In this document: one piece after another, positions 58,301 through 64,000 of the stretch
Layout of the letters: each line of letters begins with the position of its first letter
How positions within the stretch are numbered: position 1 is the stretch's first letter
Source: Plantago ovata
Taxonomy: Eukaryota > Streptophyta > Magnoliopsida > Lamiales > Plantaginaceae
Direction: 5' to 3'
NCBI GenBank assembly: GCA_028274465.1
Contig: CM051458.1
Coordinates: forward strand, 58,579,253-58,643,252
Length of the DNA: 64,000 nt
Notes under the pieces: generated by a model
The model's database searches: none
Seen by the model: the letters and a program-made list of their open reading frames with translations, nothing else
Told to the model about the DNA's origin: nothing
Position numbers and translations under genes: made by a program

Positions 58301-60480
58301 GTTGAAGTTTTCATGGATGATTTTTCCCTTTTTGGTGATTCATTTGATGAATGCTTGCAAAGACTAGATCTAGTTTTGAAAAGATGCATCGAATGCAACT
58401 TGACCTTAAGCTGGGAAAAGAGTCATTATATGGTTAGAGAAGGCATTGTTCTAGGACATATAGTTTCTGAAAGGGGTATTGAGGTAGACAAAGCTAAGAT
58501 TGAAATCATTGAAAAACTTCCCCCACCTACTTGTGTGAAAGAATTGCAGCCTTTTCTTGGCCATGTAGGTTTTCATAGGAGGTTTATTAAGGATTTTTCG
58601 AAAATTGCTAAACCTCTAAGTAGCTTGCTTGCTAAAGATGTGGTTTTCCATTTCTCTAATGAATGCCTAGTAGCTTTTAATACCCTTAAGGAAAAGCTTG
58701 TTTCTGCCCCCATAGTTGTGCCGCCTGACTGGAATCTTCCTTCCGAAATTATGTGCGATGCTTCGAATTTTGCTATGGGTGCTGTTTTATGCCAAAAAGT
58801 TGATAAGCAGTATCGTGTGATTTATTATGTTAGTAAGACTCTAGACTCCGCGCAGGTTAATTATACAACAATTGAAAAGGAATTTTTAGCTGTTGTCTTT
58901 GCTTTACAAAAGTTTAGGTCTTATTTAATTGGGCATCCTGTGAATGTCCATACTGATCATCCTGCTTTGAGACATTTGATAGCTAAGCAAGATTCTAAGC
59001 CTAGATTAATCCGTTGGGTCCTTTTGCTGCAAGACTTTGATTTGACCATAGTGGATAGAGCTGGTAGGGAGAATTTAGTAGCAGATCATTTATCTAGAAT
59101 ACCTAATATTCCTATTGATCCGATTCCCATCAATGAAGATCTCCCCGATGAGCACTTAATGAAGGCTAATGAAGAGCCATGGTATGCGGATATTGTAAAC
59201 TATTTGGCTATGAATATTTGCCCCACTAACTTTTCAGCCTCAGACAAGAGAGCTCTTGCTAAGCAATGCAGGACTTACATATGGGATGATCCGCATCTAT
59301 TCAAGGAAGGAGCTGATGGGATTCTAAGGAGATGCGTGCCACAAGAAGAGCAGCAAAGTGTACTGAGCCATTGCCATGAGCTTAACTGTGGGGGGCACTA
59401 CAGTGGATTGAAGACAGCGCGCAAGGTACTGCAGGCAGGATTTTTCTGGCCAACAATATACAAAGATGCTCGAAGTTTTGTGAAGAATTGTGACCCATGT
59501 CAACGAGGTGGAGGCATCGGCAAGAAGGATGAAATGCCCCTTCAAGGGAATCTAGTGGTAGAACCTTTCGATGTATGGGGCATTGATTTTATGGGACCGT
59601 TTCCAAACAGTAGAGGCTATGAGTACATTCTTGTTGCAGTGGATTATGTGACTAAATGGGTGGAGGCAATTCCTACAAAAACAAATGACGGCGCAGTGGT
59701 TATGAAGTTCTTGAAGGAAGTAATATTCTCGAGGTTTGGGTGCCCTAGGACAATCATCAGTGATGGAGGGTCGCACTTTGTCAATAGAACGTTTGCCTCA
59801 CTTCTTAAGAGATACAGTGTCCACCATAGTGTCGCTACACCTTATCACCCACAGACATCGGGGCAAGTCGAAGTCAGCAACCGGCAAATCAAGAAGATCC
59901 TAGAGCGAGTAGTGAAGCCTAGTAGGAAGGATTGGGCAGGAAAATTGAATGATGCACTTTGGGCATATAGAACTAGCTACAAGACGGTGATCGGGACCAC
60001 TCCGTACAGACTTGTGTATGGGAAAGCATGTCATCTTCCCGTAGAACTAGAGCACAAGGCATATTGGGCCATTAAAGCACTCAAACTAGATATGGGAAAG
60101 GCTGGCGAGGAACGATTGTTGCAACTAGATGAGCTTGATGAATTACGACTAGGTGCTTATGAAAATGCCAAGATTTACAAGGAACGTACTAAGAAGTATC
60201 ATGATCGTGGTATAGTACGTAAGGAATTGATTCCTGGACAAAAAACTTAGGTATTTAATTCTCGCCTTCGACTATTTCCTGGAAAGCTCCGTACTCGTTG
60301 GGATGGACCGTACGAAATTATCGAAGTTTCTCCCCATGGAGCTGTTAAACTCTTCGATCCAAAGACGGGCAATACCTTCAAGGTGAATGGCCAGCGAGTG
60401 AAGCCGTACTTCGAGATATCTAGTGATCAAAGGGAGGTTGATCACCTTGAGCTTACCCTTACCGCCTCCACTGAAGGTTA
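55350..60480 (+). CDS. E6 gag-pol polyprotein (Athila-like)
   Basis: ATG at 55350 matches the E5 start; a one-base loss in a G run near 55400 puts the rest in another frame, open from 55415 to 60250 (1611 codons; its nominal start is a TTG). Domains by residue of that frame: gag 1-220, CGRCGK pair at 271-274, linker, protease DLGAS at 521-525, RT with FMDD at 966-969, RNase H Asp 1115, integrase zinc finger H-H-C-C at about 1325-1370, and DDE residues Asp1391, Asp1450 and Glu1486 (35 residues between the last two, as expected). A TAG at 60248-60250 removes the last 76 codons (integrase C-terminal domain) that remain in 60251-60480 in the same frame. All catalytic residues are present. No CCHC knuckle. 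Strongest candidate in the window for a recently active copy. Confidence 0.93.
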
Positions 60481-61057
60481 GTGTGTTTTGTTTTGTTTTC
60501 TCACGAGTTTGATTGAGTATTATAGGTAACTTATACAAGCATTATCTCTCACCTTGGATCCACTTTCGGCGTTCGGGACGAGCGACGACGTTCAGGTTTG
60601 GGGAGGAGGTTATCGCTGGTTATCTCTATACTTATCTTGCTTATGAAAAACTCGTGAAATTTTTGCATTTGCACGTTTACTGCTTTCCTAGGATAGTTTT
60701 TGCATGTTTTATATGGAGTTTATTGCCGAATTTTTTGAACTTTTATATTGGGTAGATCAACTAACTATGCCATTAATCGTATGCTTCATCTGTATGAATT
60801 TGTTTGAGGTTTTTCTCGCTTGGCTTGTCTCATTCATGTATTGCACTTAGTTGAGCTTGGTAGTCTCGACATCACTTAGTGGTGGTTTCTCTACTGCGGT
60901 TCACGAAGGCCTTTATAATAGGATGATGCATGTTAGGGTCTTATGGTTGTTTTTCCGAGTAATTATGTACCTAAGAGGCAACAAATCTTCACCATGGTTT
61001 GAGATTGCTAAATGCCTAGGAAGGAGGTAGTGTGAGGTTGTGTGATCCTTTGTTTAT

Positions 61058-61079
61058 AACCTATTCTTCCGAATAGGTT
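61058..61079 (+). repeat. E6 hairpin 1
   Basis: Stem AACCTATTC / GAATAGGTT (9 bp), loop TTCC. The 3' arm runs directly into GGTTTGGGGAGG. Confidence 0.8.
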
Positions 61080-61170
61080 TGGGGAGGGGGTTACACCATC
61101 ATAGACTTGTTTCTGTTTTTCATTTTCGTATCGTGAATTTATTTTTCATTTTCCGTAAATTTTTTACTCC

Positions 61171-61192
61171 AACCTATTCTTTCGAATAGGTT
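61171..61192 (+). repeat. E6 hairpin 2
   Basis: Same 9-bp stem, loop TTTC, again followed by TTTGGGGA. Confidence 0.8.
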
Positions 61193-61246
61193 TGGGGAAG
61201 TCGTGTGAGTCATTTTGTTTCTCTTTTTGTTATGCTACTGCTGGCT

Positions 61247-61385
61247 AGAAAAAATCGAAAAAAAGAGAAAGAAAAATTTCCAGAAAAAAAAGAAAAAGAA
61301 AAAAAAAGAATCTGGAAAGAAAAAAAGAAAAAAAAAAGAAAAGACCCAAAAAAAGCAAAGAAGGGTCCAAACAAGAAAGCCAAAT
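61247..61385 (+). repeat. E6 purine (GA) tract
   Basis: About 140 bases almost free of pyrimidines, with a conserved island CCAAAAAAAGCAAAGAAGGG near its end. Present in all six Athila-like copies at variable length. Confidence 0.8.
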
Positions 61386-61961
61386 AGCAGTTTAGCAAAG
61401 TGTTGAGTCTTTTCCATTTTTGTAATGTTCGTAATCGTGTTTTTATCTTTTTTGTGTTGAGTGTCATCTGTTCTAGACCACCCTCGTCCTGCCATTCAGG
61501 AAGTGGTAAGTAGCTTAAGACATTACTTGAGAGATGGGTATAATAGGGGAGTGTTATCTTTTATAGGGAACCCTCCTTCGTTTGATGAGAGCCAGTACTG
61601 GTTCGACCTCTTTTGAGGAAAAGTCTTAACATGGTGGAACAGCAGTAAGTCCTCAGTTTCATAGGAACGGGGCAACCATTCGTATCTTAGCATGCTTCAT
61701 TACGTCGTCACTGACTAGGTCCAGGTAGAGAATGTTACGAGAGACTATCTTGTCTTGACATAAGTGCTTATGTGGATGTGTATAAGTCAATCGAGGTATT
61801 CATCAACCTATATTCATGCTTTGATTTATATGGTTTTTGTTCATATGTTATTTGATAGATTCAGTAGATTAGTTCATTTTATTTGGCATGAAACTCCATT
61901 TTGTGTCTTGCATGTTTTTGTATTAGAGTCTAGCTTAGTTGCTTGAGGACAAGCAAAGGTT

Positions 61962-61975
61962 CGGTTTGGGGAGTT
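61962..61975 (+). promoter_or_regulatory. E6 polypurine tract
   Basis: CGGTTTGGGGAGTT immediately before the 3' LTR TGATGAATG; start site for plus-strand DNA synthesis. Conserved at the same place in E1-E5. Confidence 0.8.
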
Positions 61976-63230
61976 TGATGAATGTGTATTTTACACTTTC
62001 ATTCGAGTCTTTTTCACCTATTTTAGCTATCCTCTATGTTAATTTAGCTATATTTTAGTACATTTTATTACAATAGTGTCACGTTTCCCTTTAGATTTTA
62101 TTTTACAGGTTTTGGTTGAAATTCGAGGATTTCCGGGCAATTAATTATATTGAAGTTGACAAGGAATTGGTGTTCCAGAAGCCTATTTGGAGTATCTGAA
62201 GGTTTCCGGATAGGATTTGAAGTCTAGGGGCCGAATCTGGAGGTTTGAAGGCTACTAGAAGTCAGAAACCGAGTCCGAAAAGGGGAAGAAATCCAAAAAC
62301 GCGTCGAAAACGCGGAATTCAGCGAGAAAAACTCTGGGGCGAACCGCCCCGTAGTTTTTCGGGGCCTATATATAGTGCTCAGTTTTTCTCCGAAAATCAT
62401 ATCTTTCCAGACCTACTTTCTCACCTCTCTCTATAGTTTTAGGTAGGAACTTCCCAGGGCCTGTCCTGGGAGTTCTGTAGCTTAGGGGATACTTTTCCAT
62501 AGCGGATTGGAGCTCATAGGATCGCAATTCTTCGGAGATTGACAACCTTCGGTAACTTGTATCTTACAGTTTAATCTACTTATTTTATATATCTTTCAAT
62601 ATGTTTTCTTCTATAATTTCTGTTGATTGCATGCCTATTATGAGTAGCTAAACTTATCGTTGGTGGTAGTATGTGAATTCTTAGCGAAGGGAAGATAATC
62701 ATGCTAATGGCTATATCGCGCATTATACCTAGTGTCATTGCTTTATTTCGTTGATCAGTTGCAACCAAAATTCTCGTACGTTGTATTAATTATTATGCAC
62801 AATTGGACACTTGTCGACCATCAGACCAATTATCTTCGTAGTGTTGAATAATTACGGAACACATTAGGACAATCGTGATTGACTTGTCAGACCAATTATC
62901 TTCGCAGTGCTTAATATTTGCAACAGGACACTAGATTGATTCAAAGATCTCTATGCAAGACCGAGGAATTTATGCATGATTATCGACCCGTTATGTTAAG
63001 AAGGACCATACTATCACCAATCTCCATTATCTGCTAGAAACCCCCTATTGCTATCTGTCTGCTGTTTTATATTCACTTGTTAAATTGATAAAGCTAGTTA
63101 TAGTCCTGAGAGAACGACACTCGAGTCATTCTACTGCTACACTACGGTTTTCGTTGTAGTTGTGGATTGCCTTTGGCTAAATACAAATATTATTTGCTGA
63201 ATTCGGAGCACGACATCCTCGCGTTCATCA
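61976..63230 (+). mobile_element. E6 3' LTR
   Basis: 1255 bp, TGATGAATG to CGTTCATCA; TATA box CCTATATATAG at 62366-62376; one GC module. Confidence 0.94.
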
Positions 63231-63503
63231 CACCACCACCGACGATTTTAGCGGCTTACTCTTTTCCTTTGGCACGACCGGATGTTCTTTCCTCGGCCAC
63301 GGACGACTCCAGCTGGGTCCCACGAACAATCTCAGGGTACGACTGAGAATCATAAAACATGGGTGTTTGTGAGGGTGGACTATTGTAATAAGGAACGTAA
63401 GGAGTTTTAGATGGGTTATGAAAAAGAGCTCGGTTAGGTGGGGGGTTGGACTAAACATGTCATTCATGATAGTGTTGTATCGTTGAGGATCGTGGATTCT
63501 CAA
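63231..63503 (-). pseudogene. Harbinger Myb/trihelix-like protein, N-terminal part
   Basis: The other side of the gene split by E6. In the appropriate frame it reads NPSKTPYVPYYNSPPSQTP, MFYDSQSYPEIVRGTQLESS and VAEERTSGRAKGKE, a Pro/Tyr/Ser-rich leader ending in Gly codons that meet the E6 target site. A stop lies between GKE and the junction, and another upstream. Confidence 0.8.
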
Positions 63504-63965
63504 GTAATCAAGATGGCGTTGTTGCTCGGGATTCAGTTTGGTGGATGGGAAAAATGGAATGGAAATGATTTTGGAGTGTTGAGAGTGTTTTGAGTTTAAT
63601 TAAGAAGGGAAAAATGAGTTGGAGAAGGTGTGAGCAAACATATCCAAGATTGGTGTCTATTTATAGATCTCGAAAAGTTATGACCGTTGGTAATTTTTAT
63701 TTATTTTTAGCATTTTTATTTTAAAAGTTATGACCGTTTGAAAACGGAAAAAGAAATTAAAAAAGAAAAAAAAATTAAAAGCAAGTGGAATCCACATGGC
63801 GCCAACCAATAGGCTGGCGCCATCCTTGGCCTCCGCGTTTAGCTTAAACGCGGAGGGTCCAATTTTAACCAAAAATGCGGGCTAGTCGTGTTGCAGCCCG
63901 AAAACGCGGCTAAGCTGCGTTTTTGCCCCCTAGGGCCGCAGCCCTATGTACAAATGCAAGCAGTC
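63504..63965. other. Harbinger right subterminal region and TIR
   Basis: 5' region of the Myb-like gene. CTATTTATAG near 63657-63666 reads as a TATA box on either strand. Perfect hairpin CCTCCGCGTTTA / TAAACGCGGAGG at 63830-63856; TIR at the end. No gene. Confidence 0.65.
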
Positions 63966-64000
63966 TTAGTAGTACTTGGAAGTATGAAAATTTTGTCTGA

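Larger units (their letters stand above)
60481..61975 (+). other. E6 3' non-coding region
   Basis: About 1.5 kb with no env gene. In order: GACGAGCGACGACGTTCAGG then AGGTTTGGGGAGGAGG (60594-60609); hairpin 61058-61079 then AGGTTTGGGGAGGGGG (61075-61090); hairpin 61171-61192 then AGGTTTGGGGAAG (61188-61200); purine tract (61247-61385); final tract CGGTTTGGGGAGTT (61962-61975) abutting the LTR. Confidence 0.85.
53850..63230 (+). mobile_element. E6: nearly intact Athila-like Ty3/gypsy element, TSD CACCA
   Basis: 9381 bp: 5' LTR 53850-55098, PBS 55102-55119, gag-pol 55350-60480, 3' non-coding region, polypurine tract, 3' LTR 61976-63230. Ends are TGATGAA/TTCATCA. Inserted into the coding sequence of the Harbinger Myb-like gene. 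LTRs differ by small indels: a deletion of about 20 bp in the 5' copy near 54048 and one extra GC module there. Confidence 0.95.
50695..63965 (-). mobile_element. PIF/Harbinger DNA transposon, TSD TTA, interrupted by E6
   Basis: TTA at 50692-50694 and 63966-63968, with terminal inverted repeats GACCATCTGCATTTGT on the left and GACTGCTTGCATTTGT (complement) on the right. Removing E6 and its duplicated CACCA leaves about 3.9 kb, normal for an autonomous Harbinger. It holds the family's two genes on the - strand: Myb/trihelix-like protein (right) and DDE transposase (left). Both are mutated. Confidence 0.9.

Noticed and set aside
61205..61387. Short Lys/Arg-rich ORFs with a hydrophobic start, found at the purine tract of all six Athila-like copies
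   Set aside because: The reading frame at the 3' end differs between copies (DPKKAKKGPKK in some, TPKKQRRVQKR in others) because the A/G tract changes length. Any frame of a purine tract encodes Lys, Arg and Glu, so these are by-products.

Overview
This is nuclear DNA from a flowering plant. It is almost entirely transposable elements nested inside one another, and I recognise no ordinary host gene. Evidence for a plant: Ty1/copia Sirevirus-type pol, Athila-type Ty3/gypsy elements primed by tRNA-Asp, a Cassandra TRIM carrying a 5S rRNA sequence in its LTR, and a PIF/Harbinger element with both its transposase and Myb/trihelix-like genes. The species cannot be fixed from sequence alone. A run of 100 N (15525-15624) is an assembly gap.

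Layout. (1) 1-8948, + strand: 3' half of a Sirevirus-like copia element (integrase end, RT-RNase H, a spacer with an ETGIQ-coding repeat and a TATA box, then a very long env-position ORF of unknown function, now split in two). (2) 8949-9460, - strand: fragment of a plant gypsy-type transposon protein. (3) 9461-12881 (E1) and 12882-15524 (E2), both - strand: 3' LTR plus 3' non-coding part of two Athila-like elements. (4) 15625-25644 (E3), + strand: badly indel-damaged Athila gag-pol, interrupted by a solo LTR (19576-20979), with a 913-bp tandem duplication and a complete 3' LTR. (5) About 25941-47589 (E4), + strand: 3' end of another Athila-like element. Its LTR is split by a complete copia element C2 (27774-46832, - strand, TSD CCTAT), whose own 3' LTR is split by a complete Athila-like element E5 (29604-38980, - strand, TSD GCTCC). 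(6) 47590-48209: Cassandra TRIM; E4 had inserted into the 5S part of its 5' LTR. (7) 48210-50691: gypsy-derived non-coding remnants, a tRNA-like promoter and a local duplication. (8) 50695-63965, - strand: PIF/Harbinger element (TSD TTA) whose Myb-like gene is split by a nearly intact Athila-like element E6 (53850-63230, + strand, TSD CACCA).

How the parts work together. In E5 and E6 the LTRs supply promoter and terminator, the tRNA-Asp PBS and the GGTTTGGGGAG tract prime the two DNA strands, and one gag-protease-RT-RNase H-integrase polyprotein does the rest. E6 is closest to intact (one frameshift near the start, one late stop codon). The Athila-like copies share three structural oddities: palindromic GC-rich modules next to the LTR TATA box, conserved-stem hairpins fused to polypurine-tract-like sequence, and a long purine tract. 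The Sirevirus env-position ORF has three small in-frame intron-like segments and its own upstream TATA box; this is the most unusual coding locus in the window.
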